From assembly GCA_038213615.1 (NCBI GenBank), contig JBBQSV010000012.1:1-27334 (forward strand): DNA of 27,334 nt, written 5' to 3'. How positions within the stretch are numbered: position 1 is the first letter of the stretch; each line of letters starts with the position of its first letter. A model generated the notes under the pieces. That model saw only the letters and a list, made by a program, of their open reading frames with translations. It was not told the DNA's origin and ran no database searches. The position numbers were made by a program, and so were the translations under genes. This DNA is from JBBQSV01 sp038213615 (GTDB lineage: Bacteria; Patescibacteriota; Saccharimonadia; Saccharimonadales; OMJO01). Shown here in pieces: positions 15,895 to 23,129 of the stretch.

Positions 15895-16592
15895 TTTGTG
15901 AGTCTACGGCGTACGCTGGCCATTAATCTTTGGATACTGACTCTGCCTAGGTCTGACAATGTAGCCACTAGGCCATTGGATTCTTCTTGGCTATCGGATT
16001 CGTTTGCTTCTGGGACTTCCCTATCTTCATCCATACCCCAAACAGACCTAGATTTGATGCTGGCTTCGCCAAATAATTCAGTTAGGTTTATGAAAGCCAG
16101 CAGTGACATCAATTGGAGTAGTTTCTGCTCAAGGCTTAGATGGTCGTCACTTACTATATCTTCCACGGAACACAGGATACTTTCATCATCTGAGTCATAT
16201 TCACTCGTTACCTCATCGTAACCAAGTAGTTCTAGCGGCTTAAATAGGCCTAAACGAAAATCATTTTCTCCTCCCACTAGGAAGCTGATACTTCCGCCCA
16301 AACCTCCTTCTTGGGTCAGCTCATCAGGACTTTCTAGTAGCAACCTGATGAGACTTTCTATTGATCTAAAGTTTAGGTACATGTTCTGTCTGACGCTGAC
16401 CTCGTGATCTATATCAGCTCTCGTCACCACACCAGAATTACCTACTAGTCCTGTGAACCCATCAACTGCCAATCGTATGTCGGTACGTCGCTGGTCGACT
16501 GTCAATAATTCCAAGGCCATGACTTCATAAATGGGTAGTCTAGAGTCGCCTACCAATTCGTCCCCAGGCAGACGCTCGTGATCATCATTCAT
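15891..16592 (-). CDS. Hypothetical acidic protein, about 233 aa
   Basis: I do not recognise this protein. It is soluble and strongly acidic in the middle and near the C-terminus (SEYDSDDESI, MDEDREVPEANESDSQEES), with a basic C-terminal end (SVRRRLTN). Leu-rich helical segments appear near SIESLIRLLLESPDEL and SLEQKLLQLMSLLAFINL. The frame is open upstream to 16628. The ATG at 16592 is preferred because the sequence before it is atypical and TAGTAT ends 5 bases upstream. The gene stands between glyA and murB, and its stop is shared with that of glyA. A regulator or protein-binding adaptor is possible but unsupported. Confidence 0.65.
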   Translation of the reverse strand: MNDDHERLPGDELVGDSRLPIYEVMALELLTVDQRRTDIRLAVDGFTGLVGNSGVVTRADIDHEVSVRQNMYLNFRSIESLIRLLLESPDELTQEGGLGGSISFLVGGENDFRLGLFKPLELLGYDEVTSEYDSDDESILCSVEDIVSDDHLSLEQKLLQLMSLLAFINLTELFGEASIKSRSVWGMDEDREVPEANESDSQEESNGLVATLSDLGRVSIQRLMASVRRRLTN

Positions 16593-16597
16593 AAAAA

Positions 16598-16603
16598 ATA
16601 CTA
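16598..16603 (-). promoter_or_regulatory. Candidate -10 of the acidic orphan gene
   Basis: TAGTAT ends 5 bases before the ATG at 16592. A TTGTAT lies 19 bases upstream of it. This predicts a leaderless mRNA and supports the shorter start. Confidence 0.4.
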
Positions 16604-16695
16604 TCCTTCTTTTGACAGGTATATACAACTTGAAAGTACCATAATTGTATTACAAATGTAGTTACTCCATTTACTTTGATCCAAGAATACGCGGA

Positions 16696-17760
16696 CTAGT
16701 CTTGGGGCAAGAATTCGGGTTCTAGTTCTAGGGTTAGACCAAACTTGGCTTGTACGGCATCGGTAACTTTTTGGGCAAACTGCATTAAATCAGCCGTAGA
16801 TTTGGCATGTTCGTTGACCAAAATTAAGTTTTGGTTGGGCCACTGGCCAATACCCGTTTCGTCGTCATGATAGTTGTCAAAACCGGCAATTTCTATCAAT
16901 CGCCCGGCTGATAGTTTGAACCGGCCATCTGGCAATTCCCAAAACGGTCGCTGGGTCCATTTGGCATTGCTGACAGACAACTCGCTATTTTGTTCCATCA
17001 ACACATCGAACTGCTCGCGTTCTACCACCGGGTTTTTAAAGAATGATCCGCAATTGGCTACTTTGCTAACATCCGGCAGTTTGGCACTGCGGATGGCGAT
17101 GACAGCCAGGCGGATGGTGGCCGGGGAATGATCGGCCGGAGGGTGCTGGGCAAAGTAGGATTCGATGTCTTTATAAAAAGGTGGTTGGGCAAAGCCTTTA
17201 TTTACAGAAAAGGTGATGGCGGTAATCAGAAACCGGCCTTTGTCGGTGGTTTTGAACCGGCTGTTGCGGTAGGTGAACCCACAGTCGCTGGCTCGCAAGT
17301 TAACTAACTGGCTGGTCTGGGTGTCGTAGGCCTCGACTGTGCTCATAACTTGATCTAGCTCACGGCCGTAGGCACCAATGTTTTGGACAGGTGCGGCGCC
17401 TGCCGTGCCCGGGATCAGGGACAACTGCTCTACGCCACTGTAGCCCTTGGCTACCACCTGCTCTACCACTTGGTCCCAAACTTCACCTGCCCCCACGGTA
17501 ACGTAGGCAATGTCTTGGCCCTCGCCAGTCATCTGAAAGCCACGGATTTTATTGACCAACACTAGCCCGTCAAAGCCTTGATCTTTCCAAACGATGTTGG
17601 CACCGCTACCTATCATAATAATCGGCAAGTTTTGCCGTTTGGCCCAGTTTACGGCTTCTATCAATTCGTCTTTGGTGGTGACTTCTACTAGGTGTTTGGT
17701 GGTACCGCCCAGCCGCATAGTGGAGTAGTCACTCAGGGCTACGTCTTTTTGGATTTGCAT
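16696..17760 (-). CDS. murB: UDP-N-acetylenolpyruvoylglucosamine reductase MurB
   Basis: This FAD enzyme reduces the MurA product to UDP-MurNAc with NADPH. The protein has 354 residues of the type I (E. coli-like) form. The FAD-binding GSGAN is at 51-55, IPGTAGAAPVQNIGAYGRE at about 116-134, FTYRNSRFK at 162-170, and the catalytic serine is Ser239 in NCGSFFKNP. The frame is open upstream to 17901, but that extension runs through the inverted-repeat element. The ATG at 17760 is the natural start: the family N-terminus begins there and TATAAT ends exactly 6 bases before it. An HTH-DUF3467 regulator is divergent. Confidence 0.94.
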   Translation of the reverse strand: MQIQKDVALSDYSTMRLGGTTKHLVEVTTKDELIEAVNWAKRQNLPIIMIGSGANIVWKDQGFDGLVLVNKIRGFQMTGEGQDIAYVTVGAGEVWDQVVEQVVAKGYSGVEQLSLIPGTAGAAPVQNIGAYGRELDQVMSTVEAYDTQTSQLVNLRASDCGFTYRNSRFKTTDKGRFLITAITFSVNKGFAQPPFYKDIESYFAQHPPADHSPATIRLAVIAIRSAKLPDVSKVANCGSFFKNPVVEREQFDVLMEQNSELSVSNAKWTQRPFWELPDGRFKLSAGRLIEIAGFDNYHDDETGIGQWPNQNLILVNEHAKSTADLMQFAQKVTDAVQAKFGLTLELEPEFLPQD

Positions 17761-17766
17761 GTCTAG

Positions 17767-17772
17767 ATTATA
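17767..17772 (-). promoter_or_regulatory. -10 promoter of murB, leaderless
   Basis: TATAAT on the minus strand ends 6 bases before the murB ATG. It overlaps the end of the outer arm of the neighbouring inverted-repeat element, so folding or protein binding there would block this promoter. Confidence 0.7.
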
Positions 17773-17861
17773 CCCCGTAGTGAGCCTTCGAGGATATCCG
17801 CTATTCACGGATATTTTAGTTTGCGTTAGCAAACTGACTCGAAGATCTACTACAGGGTATA
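17769..17861. repeat. Nested inverted repeats forming a three-way junction
   Basis: The outer arms are TATACCCCGTAGT (17769-17781) and ACTACAGGGTATA (17849-17861). They match at 12 of 13 positions, and the odd one is a C-A mismatch on the plus strand but a G-U pair on the minus strand. Inside, CTTCGAG (17786-17792) pairs with CTCGAAG (17838-17844). Within that are two hairpins: ATATCCG/CGGATAT with a 7-base loop (17794-17814) and GTTTGC/GCAAAC with a GTTA loop (17819-17834). In total 66 of 93 bases pair. It lies between two divergent promoters, and no second copy was seen in the window. Confidence 0.85.
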
Positions 17862-17872
17862 CCCTGAGTCGC

Positions 17873-17901
17873 TTGCGTAGCCGAGCCCCAGGGGGTAACA
17901 T
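17873..17901 (+). promoter_or_regulatory. Candidate promoter of the HTH-DUF3467 gene
   Basis: TTGCGT and TAACAT are separated by 17 bases. The -10 ends 9 bases before the GTG at 17911, giving an almost leaderless mRNA. Confidence 0.45.
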
Positions 17902-17910
17902 TTATCTGTA

Positions 17911-18414
17911 GTGAATAAATCCGGAGACTTTCCTTACCGTACCCTAGGCGCCACACTGCGTGGTCAACGCGTCAAACTGCGCCAAAGTTTGGCAGAGGTA
18001 TCTGGCGCCGTAGAAATCGACACCAACGAACTAGCCGCTATCGAGGCTGGTAAACTGTGCCCCACAGAAGACATACTTTTGCTGTTGATTAGCCATTTTG
18101 GCCTGACTGAGCACGAGGCCACTAAGCTGTGGGAACTGGCCGACTACACCGATGCCGATTATGACATTGGCGCCAACCATCGCCCTACCGCCTCGCCCAA
18201 CGACCTGCGGATTTTGTACACCGACTTAGTGCACGTCATGGTTAGCAAATACGGTGTGGTTATCAACTTTATGCAAGCCTCTCCACCGGGGAGCCGCAAC
18301 TTGCTGATATCACGTGTCGGCATGAGCAAAGAACACGCCGAAACTCTGATGAAAGTTTTGCAAGACACATTGGTCAAGTCTAACGAACCAAAACAGTTAA
18401 AAGACAAATTCTAG
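17911..18414 (+). CDS. XRE-family HTH regulator with C-terminal DUF3467-like domain
   Basis: The protein has 167 residues. An HTH of the Cro/CI type occupies about residues 11-65 (TLRGQRVKLRQSLAEVSGAVEIDTNELAAIEAGK). A second domain at about 98-155 (YTDLVHVMVSKYGVVINFMQ, then SRVGMSKEHAETLMKVL) matches the small DUF3467 family. DUF3467 proteins are of unknown biochemical role. The HTH suggests DNA binding, and the perfect 16-bp dyad at 17819-17834 in its own upstream region is a candidate operator. The start is a GTG behind a plausible promoter. It is divergent from murB and shares its stop-codon bases with the convergent carboxypeptidase gene (18411-18414). Confidence 0.82.
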   Translation: MNKSGDFPYRTLGATLRGQRVKLRQSLAEVSGAVEIDTNELAAIEAGKLCPTEDILLLLISHFGLTEHEATKLWELADYTDADYDIGANHRPTASPNDLRILYTDLVHVMVSKYGVVINFMQASPPGSRNLLISRVGMSKEHAETLMKVLQDTLVKSNEPKQLKDKF

Positions 18415-19595
18415 AACTTGGGGTGTAGCAGGCGCCAAACAAATGATGGTTTTGCGATAGCCTGGCTTAGCAAAAGCGTCGAGCTGTAGGCCTTGCCACC
18501 ATAGTTGAACTTTGCTGTGCCAACCTTTTGTTGGTTGGTTGCAGATGATTTGATAGGTGCCACATTAACCGTTGGCTTTATTTGGTGACCTGCCAGGTCT
18601 ACCACGGTCACGTCTTGGTCGGCCACAAAGTTAATCTTGCCCTGCCAAGGCACAGTGTAATAGCCGGCTATCTGGTCACGCGCGGTGACGTTATCAATCT
18701 GTACATTTCTGCTGAACGATGCCATCACTGGACCACTGTCGTGTAGGGCGGTAGCCAAGTTTGGTGCACCCATAATCACGCCCACTAGGGTGAAGTTGCT
18801 GAACTTGCTAGAGAACAAAAAACAACCACCGGCCTCTATTGTATTGCCGGTTTTGATGCCGTTGATACCGGCCGAACCGCCCAAACTGGCATTGTAATTT
18901 TTAATCTGTCCGGCTATGGGCAAGGTAGCGGTTTTTTGACTAACAATCTTGGCTATGACTGGATTTTTCATGGCTTGGATACCCAGCAACACCAAATCTT
19001 TGGGGCTGGCTACGGTGCTGGGTGAAAACCCGCTGGCATCGGCAAAGTGGGCTTTAGTCATGCCCAGTTGTTTGGCGTAGCTGTTGGCGTAATTGGTGTA
19101 GGCCTGCATTGACCCGAAGCCCCAGTTAGCCAGCGTGGTGGCTAGATTGTTGCCCGACGCTAACAGCAGACCCTGCAAGGCCTGATATTCACTCAGGCTC
19201 ACCCCGGCCCTGACAGCTACTACCGATTGATCTGAACTAGCATATTGCTGGTAGATAGCCACATCATTGGCAGTGATCGGAACGGCGGCCCCAGACTGGC
19301 CGGTTTTTATAGGGTGTTTGTTTAGAATGGCTAAGACCAACATCACTTTTGCCACGCTAGCCATCGGTTGGGCCGTTTGGCTACCGTGGGTATCAATGAC
19401 TCCGGCTGTTGTGGCGCCCAGGGCTTGATTACCGGTGGTGGCCCAGGTTATGGCAGCCGGTTTGGAGTTAATGGGCGGTGCCAGCTGAAAGTCAGCAGTT
19501 GGTTGCAGGGCAGGTAGCGGACGCACCAGTGCCCAAACACAATAAACTACGATTAATAATGTAGCGCCAATCACAAAGGTGTATTTTTTGGGCAT
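18411..19595 (-). CDS. Serine-type D-Ala-D-Ala carboxypeptidase (peptidase S11)
   Basis: This 394-residue penicillin-binding-protein-like enzyme trims the terminal D-Ala of peptidoglycan stem peptides outside the cell. An N-terminal membrane anchor (about 6-24) precedes the catalytic domain. The nucleophile Ser80 and Lys83 lie in MASVAKV, the second motif SGN is at 147-149, and KTG is at 248-250 (GIKTGNT). The C-terminal part (about 320-394) may be a small beta domain and has no amphipathic anchor helix. It lies 58 bases downstream of the SHOCT gene in the same direction. The start has AGAAATT just before the ATG, with TACTAG a little upstream. Confidence 0.9.
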   Translation of the reverse strand: MPKKYTFVIGATLLIVVYCVWALVRPLPALQPTADFQLAPPINSKPAAITWATTGNQALGATTAGVIDTHGSQTAQPMASVAKVMLVLAILNKHPIKTGQSGAAVPITANDVAIYQQYASSDQSVVAVRAGVSLSEYQALQGLLLASGNNLATTLANWGFGSMQAYTNYANSYAKQLGMTKAHFADASGFSPSTVASPKDLVLLGIQAMKNPVIAKIVSQKTATLPIAGQIKNYNASLGGSAGINGIKTGNTIEAGGCFLFSSKFSNFTLVGVIMGAPNLATALHDSGPVMASFSRNVQIDNVTARDQIAGYYTVPWQGKINFVADQDVTVVDLAGHQIKPTVNVAPIKSSATNQQKVGTAKFNYGGKAYSSTLLLSQAIAKPSFVWRLLHPKF

Positions 19596-19653
19596 AATTT
19601 CTACTAGTAATCATTGCCTAAAACCTGGGTGATTACAATGGCAAAACGGTGGG

Positions 19654-19893
19654 CTACTTCAGATCTTTTTTGATCTGTTCGAATTCGTCTTTTTTGATTT
19701 CGCCTTTGGCGTAGCGTTCTTTAACTATGTCTACAGCTGTGGCTTTTGAGTCGGGTCTAGTATGGCCATGCAAAAGTTTGACCACTAGCACAATAATAAT
19801 GGTGATAATTGCTAGGCATGCCAGCATCATGACTGGCCCCCAAGGGTGGTCTGGTCGATCCATAAGTCTTTGATGATAGGTTTGGTTGTACAT
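19654..19893 (-). CDS. Small SHOCT-domain membrane protein
   Basis: The protein has 79 residues. One transmembrane helix (about 20-42) is followed by a C-terminal SHOCT motif (VKERYAKGEIKKDEFEQIKKDL), the short domain often found at the ends of small membrane proteins and thought to mediate oligomer contacts. The start is supported by AAGGAG at good spacing. It may be cotranscribed with the downstream carboxypeptidase. Its function is unknown. Confidence 0.8.
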   Translation of the reverse strand: MYNQTYHQRLMDRPDHPWGPVMMLACLAIITIIIVLVVKLLHGHTRPDSKATAVDIVKERYAKGEIKKDEFEQIKKDLK

Positions 19894-19979
19894 AGTTAAC
19901 TCCTTTTGTAATTAAACTTATGTCATGGCTTGCTGAGTTTTGGCTGTAGATGGTTTGGCCAGCTTTTTGTTCGATACTG

Positions 19980-19985
19980 TATACT
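19980..19985 (+). promoter_or_regulatory. -10 promoter of the His-rich anchored protein, leaderless
   Basis: TATACT, preceded directly by TG, ends 8 bases before the ATG at 19994. It argues against the longer frame that begins at 19940. Confidence 0.5.
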
Positions 19986-19993
19986 TAGCCCAA

Positions 19994-20635
19994 ATGCTCA
20001 AGAAATATTTAAAACACTTTGGGTTTGTAAGAACTAAATGGTTTATCGGAGTAGGCGGAGTAGTGATTGGGGCATTGCTGATATTAGTCATCCGGTTTGC
20101 CACTTACACAGTGCCAAAGCACACACATTACCACGCTAATTTTGAACTCTACATTAATGGCCATCGCGAAATGTTCAAAGCCCCTACCTACTATGAAGAA
20201 ATAGCAGCTTGCACTGCGTTCGAAAAAGTAACGCCTGCCGAACGGGCCCACATGCATGATGAAGCAAATGATGTAATTCATGTTCACGACGATGCCGTGA
20301 CTTGGGGGCAGTTTTTTGATAATTTGCGTTGGCCACTGGGGCCAAACTTTATCGCTACGCCAACTGGGCAAATTTATGGCGAAAAGGTCGACACCAAACT
20401 ACACCTGATACTAAACGAGCAAGACTACACCGATTTGGGCGGACTAAATAACTCGGTCATCAAAGACAAGGATCGTTTGCTAATTAGTTACGGCAATGAG
20501 ACTAAGGCCGACCTAGCCAAGCAGTTTAGTGGCGTGCCAAGTACGGCCGAAAAGTACGACATCACCAAAGACCCGGCTAGTTGCAGTGGCGATCAACCCA
20601 CTACTATAAAAGACCGCCTAAAACACCTGTTTTAG
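19994..20635 (+). CDS. Anchored extracytoplasmic His-rich protein, probable metal binder
   Basis: The protein has 213 residues. A basic N-terminus and one transmembrane helix (about 17-35) precede an outside domain with three clustered histidine groups: HTHYH (43-47), HMH (86-88) and HVH (96-98). The sequence HVHDDAVTWGQFFDNLRWPLG is of a kind I associate with uncharacterised CPR and archaeal anchored proteins. One cysteine (73) lies near the second cluster and another near the C-terminus. The spacing suggests a bound Zn or Cu. No enzyme family is recognised. A longer frame reaches 19940, but a -10 box sits between the two starts. It converges on the small membrane protein gene at 20642 with a 6-base gap. 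Confidence 0.75.
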   Translation: MLKKYLKHFGFVRTKWFIGVGGVVIGALLILVIRFATYTVPKHTHYHANFELYINGHREMFKAPTYYEEIAACTAFEKVTPAERAHMHDEANDVIHVHDDAVTWGQFFDNLRWPLGPNFIATPTGQIYGEKVDTKLHLILNEQDYTDLGGLNNSVIKDKDRLLISYGNETKADLAKQFSGVPSTAEKYDITKDPASCSGDQPTTIKDRLKHLF

Positions 20636-20641
20636 GCCGGA

Positions 20642-20911
20642 TTATTCGATGCCAATTTTGTGACAGTAGGCGTCTGAGTCGGCCTGGCTAATAGGGATTA
20701 GGCCTTGACTCTCTCCGCCAATATGAGGAATTGTTACAGACTTGGCTTTAATTGGTTGTGAGCAGTCATAAATCCAGCCATCAGTGTCCTGGTAGCTGGT
20801 TATGGTGCCAGCGTTAGCCGGGCCACGAGCAGTAACAACCAATACCGCAACCCCAATAGCCAAGATGGCTATGAATGCCCAGATAAGAGTGATTTTATTG
20901 GCTAACTTCAT
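20642..20911 (-). CDS. Small anchored protein, 89 aa, unknown function
   Basis: One N-terminal transmembrane helix (about 8-28) is followed by a short outside domain. That domain has two cysteines (about 50 and 83) that could form a disulfide. The start is supported by AGGAG. It lies 19 bases behind the four-helix membrane protein gene, so the two form an operon. No family is recognised. Confidence 0.7.
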   Translation of the reverse strand: MKLANKITLIWAFIAILAIGVAVLVVTARGPANAGTITSYQDTDGWIYDCSQPIKAKSVTIPHIGGESQGLIPISQADSDAYCHKIGIE

Positions 20912-20930
20912 ACTCCTGAACCATGCTCGA

Positions 20931-21707
20931 TTAGTTGGTTGACCAAAGATCTATCTTGCAGCTAGTAAGGCTTTTGCTAATTTCTGGTTGACCTGGTATA
21001 AGGTCTGAAATATTAACTCCTTGTGCTGGCACTGGCTGGCCCGCAAAAGATTGGCTACCACCACCACCGTCACCACCACCCGCAGAATTAGTCGAATAGC
21101 TAAAGTTTAGATAAGTCGAGATATCTTTGGGGACAATGACTTTACCACCAGTTAGCTGCAGGTAATACTTGCCATCTTCTGTCATTTCTTGGCAAGTTGT
21201 TTGACCCACGTATTTGTAGCCCTTTAGGTCTTTAGTTACCACCGTGGCCACTACTTGGTTGCCAGTAGCTTTAAGTTTGGAAGCATCGAAAGGGTGGATG
21301 CGATTTTTTAGGTCAGGCACGCTGAATGGTATCCAGATTAATACGAACAACCCCAGTGCTATCCATGCCAAAGTCTTTAGATTTTCGGTAATTATTTTTG
21401 GTTTTTCGACTAGTAAGTACAGCAGGGCAAAGAGTCCCTGGCCAAGTAGGATAAATATGAACCAGATTATCTTGTTTTTGCGCCAAGAATCTATCAGCAT
21501 TAGTACCCAAAAGATAACTCCAAATATTACGCCCAAAGCTATCAATACACCCCAAGCAATAGAGGACAGTGAAATTGATATCATGCCTAGCGGGTCGCTG
21601 GGATTCCACCAAATGTATGCGTTTACAGCCAAAACAAGTGCCAGCACGGACAGGCTGGCCAGCCTGAGGCTATTGTACTTTGACGGTTTCTTCTTTTTTG
21701 TAGCCAT
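20931..21707 (-). CDS. Multi-spanning membrane protein with outside C-terminal domain
   Basis: The protein has 258 residues. A Lys-rich N-terminus precedes about four membrane helices (roughly 15-33, 45-72, 78-98 and 112-130). An extracytoplasmic domain follows with two cysteines (TTCQEM, TSCKID) and a Gly-rich segment (AGGGDGGGGS) near 213-222. No family is recognised. It is first in an operon with the 89-residue protein. It has a conventional leader: TATACT at 21734-21739, then AGGAG before the ATG. Confidence 0.7.
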   Translation of the reverse strand: MATKKKKPSKYNSLRLASLSVLALVLAVNAYIWWNPSDPLGMISISLSSIAWGVLIALGVIFGVIFWVLMLIDSWRKNKIIWFIFILLGQGLFALLYLLVEKPKIITENLKTLAWIALGLFVLIWIPFSVPDLKNRIHPFDASKLKATGNQVVATVVTKDLKGYKYVGQTTCQEMTEDGKYYLQLTGGKVIVPKDISTYLNFSYSTNSAGGGDGGGGSQSFAGQPVPAQGVNISDLIPGQPEISKSLTSCKIDLWSTN

Positions 21708-21733
21708 TTTTGACTCCTAAATTTATTGCCCTC

Positions 21734-21739
21734 AGTATA
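21734..21739 (-). promoter_or_regulatory. -10 promoter of the membrane-protein operon
   Basis: TATACT on the minus strand, preceded by TG, predicts a leader of about 20 bases that carries the AGGAG ribosome binding site. Confidence 0.5.
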
Positions 21740-21804
21740 CAGCCGAGGATAAACAATTACAACAACATAAGCGGTATGATGTGGAAGGATTCTGGAGGTT
21801 AGAA

Positions 21805-22455
21805 TTAGATTTCTTGCTTCGCACAATCCACAAGCGGTATAAATTTAACACCAAATTTGTCCAAAACACCTACCAACTGTGTGTATATTGCGTCTCGGGC
21901 ATTCTCGTTCCAGTGCCAGTCATGAAGCGGAATAACAATCTTTGGTCGGTCAGACATTGACTCTATCATTTTACAAAAGCCTACCACCGCACCCCACGGC
22001 CCGCCGTTAATTGCTGCGGCTAACACCCGTGCCCCATGTGAATCGGTCAAAGTTTGGCAGTCTCCACTAACTAAGATATCACCAAAGATGGCATAGCTTG
22101 TATGTTGTGGTTGTTCGTCGAACCAAGGTGAAAGATCGGCATGTTCTGATTCAATAAATTGAATATCTTGGTCTTTGCTGGCTGGTAGGCATTGGATCCC
22201 TAGGTCTTGCAGCTTTTCAATTGCTTGTCGAGTTCCATACCAGGTTGCATTGGGCGACGCCAGTTTAATAGCATGGGCAAAATCATCGTTCAGATGATCT
22301 GGGTGATTGTGAGTGACTAACACAGCCGATATACCAGAAAAATCGCTACTTTTTACTTTGTCATTCTTCCAACTATAAATGCCTGGGTCGACAAGGATTT
22401 TTTTGCCATCTTTTTCGATTAGCAAACAAGAGTGGGTTAGTTTGGTTACATACAT
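21805..22455 (-). CDS. Metallo-beta-lactamase-fold hydrolase (UlaG-like)
   Basis: The protein has 216 residues. The N-terminal THSCLLIEKDGKKILVDPG strand pattern and the metal motif HNHPDH (49-54) identify the MBL fold. Later ligand candidates are the Asp in VSGDCQT and the His in IPLHDWHW. The overall form resembles the UlaG/YcjB-like group of small metal-dependent hydrolases, whose substrates vary. The substrate here is unknown. The ATG lies 6 bases after TGA-TAAAAT, so the mRNA is probably leaderless although the 2H phosphoesterase gene lies 38 bases upstream on the same strand. Confidence 0.85.
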   Translation of the reverse strand: MYVTKLTHSCLLIEKDGKKILVDPGIYSWKNDKVKSSDFSGISAVLVTHNHPDHLNDDFAHAIKLASPNATWYGTRQAIEKLQDLGIQCLPASKDQDIQFIESEHADLSPWFDEQPQHTSYAIFGDILVSGDCQTLTDSHGARVLAAAINGGPWGAVVGFCKMIESMSDRPKIVIPLHDWHWNENARDAIYTQLVGVLDKFGVKFIPLVDCAKQEI

Positions 22456-22461
22456 GCACTA

Positions 22462-22470
22462 ATTTTATCA
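22462..22470 (-). promoter_or_regulatory. Extended -10 promoter of the MBL hydrolase gene, leaderless
   Basis: TGA followed by TAAAAT on the minus strand ends 6 bases before the ATG at 22455. Confidence 0.6.
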
Positions 22471-22493
22471 AACAACACGGTTATGAACATAAG

Positions 22494-22991
22494 TTATTTG
22501 TGCAAGGCTATGATCTTTAATATTTTGCGTTGGTAGCCGTCGCCATCTGGAAACATGTCAATTAACGCTAGGTTATCTATGCTGATTGTTTCGCCTTTGT
22601 GTAGACGAGCGTTCTTTTGTACAGTGCAGTGGGCTTTAAAGCCGTCCCTAATATGAAGTGGATGACTAAACACTGCTCCATTTTCTAGTAGAAGGTCTAC
22701 GATTTTTTCGTGTAATGCGCCAAGGCCGGTTTGACTATCAATCATAGTGACCAAGACTGGCTTATCTGGTGGTCCTAGGTTTGTATCGTCCAGCACCAGG
22801 GCATCAAAACTGGCTTGGCCAGAAATCAGGTTCGTTAATTTAGTCAGTAGATCGCCGAGTGACCAGTCGACTTCAAATAAAGTACCACCAGTAGATATAT
22901 GTAGTGGCCAGTCTGCTGCTGAAAATTCATATCCTTGGTCGTGTTTCTCAAGTAGGGATACCAAAGTCCATTTTTGTGTCAATTTTTCCAT
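22494..22991 (-). CDS. 2H phosphoesterase superfamily (LigT/2'-5' RNA ligase-like) protein
   Basis: The protein has 165 residues with the two hallmark His-x-Ser/Thr motifs: His31-Ile-Ser and His121-Cys-Thr-Val. This places it among 2H phosphoesterases, which act on 2',3'-cyclic phosphates or 2'-5' linkages of RNA and nucleotides. The actual substrate is not evident. A TTG at 22997 is in frame, but the ATG at 22991 is preferred. The ATG lies only 10 bases after the CCA end of tRNA-Arg(UCG) on the same strand, with no promoter or Shine-Dalgarno sequence between, so the gene probably rides on the tRNA transcript. Confidence 0.75.
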   Translation of the reverse strand: MEKLTQKWTLVSLLEKHDQGYEFSAADWPLHISTGGTLFEVDWSLGDLLTKLTNLISGQASFDALVLDDTNLGPPDKPVLVTMIDSQTGLGALHEKIVDLLLENGAVFSHPLHIRDGFKAHCTVQKNARLHKGETISIDNLALIDMFPDGDGYQRKILKIIALHK

Positions 22992-23001
22992 AAGCAAAAT
23001 T

Positions 23002-23078
23002 TGGTACGCCCGGACGGATTCGAACCGCCGACCCCCTGTTCCGAAGACAGGTGCTCTAATCCGCTGAGCTACGGGCGC
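23002..23078 (-). tRNA. tRNA-Arg (anticodon UCG), CCA encoded
   Basis: The acceptor GCGCCCG/CGGGCGT again has a G1-U72 wobble, with A73 and CCA. The anticodon arm CCTGT-CTTCGGA-ACAGG gives UCG. folA is divergent. Confidence 0.95.
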
Positions 23079-23129
23079 GCACTAAAAACCAGCTTATTTT
23101 ACACTTTTTAAGGTGTTTTGACCAGTATT

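Noticed and set aside
17769..17861. Hammerhead ribozyme
   Set aside because: A three-way junction is present but the junction strands (TCA, TAAA, C on the minus strand) do not contain the CUGANGA and GAAA core.
17769..17861. Integron attC site
   Set aside because: The size fits, but no RYYYAAC/GTTRRRY core pair, integrase or gene cassettes are seen.
17761..17901. N-terminal extension of MurB to 17901
   Set aside because: The extension translates the inverted-repeat element. The MurB family begins at 17760 and a -10 box ends 6 bases before that ATG.
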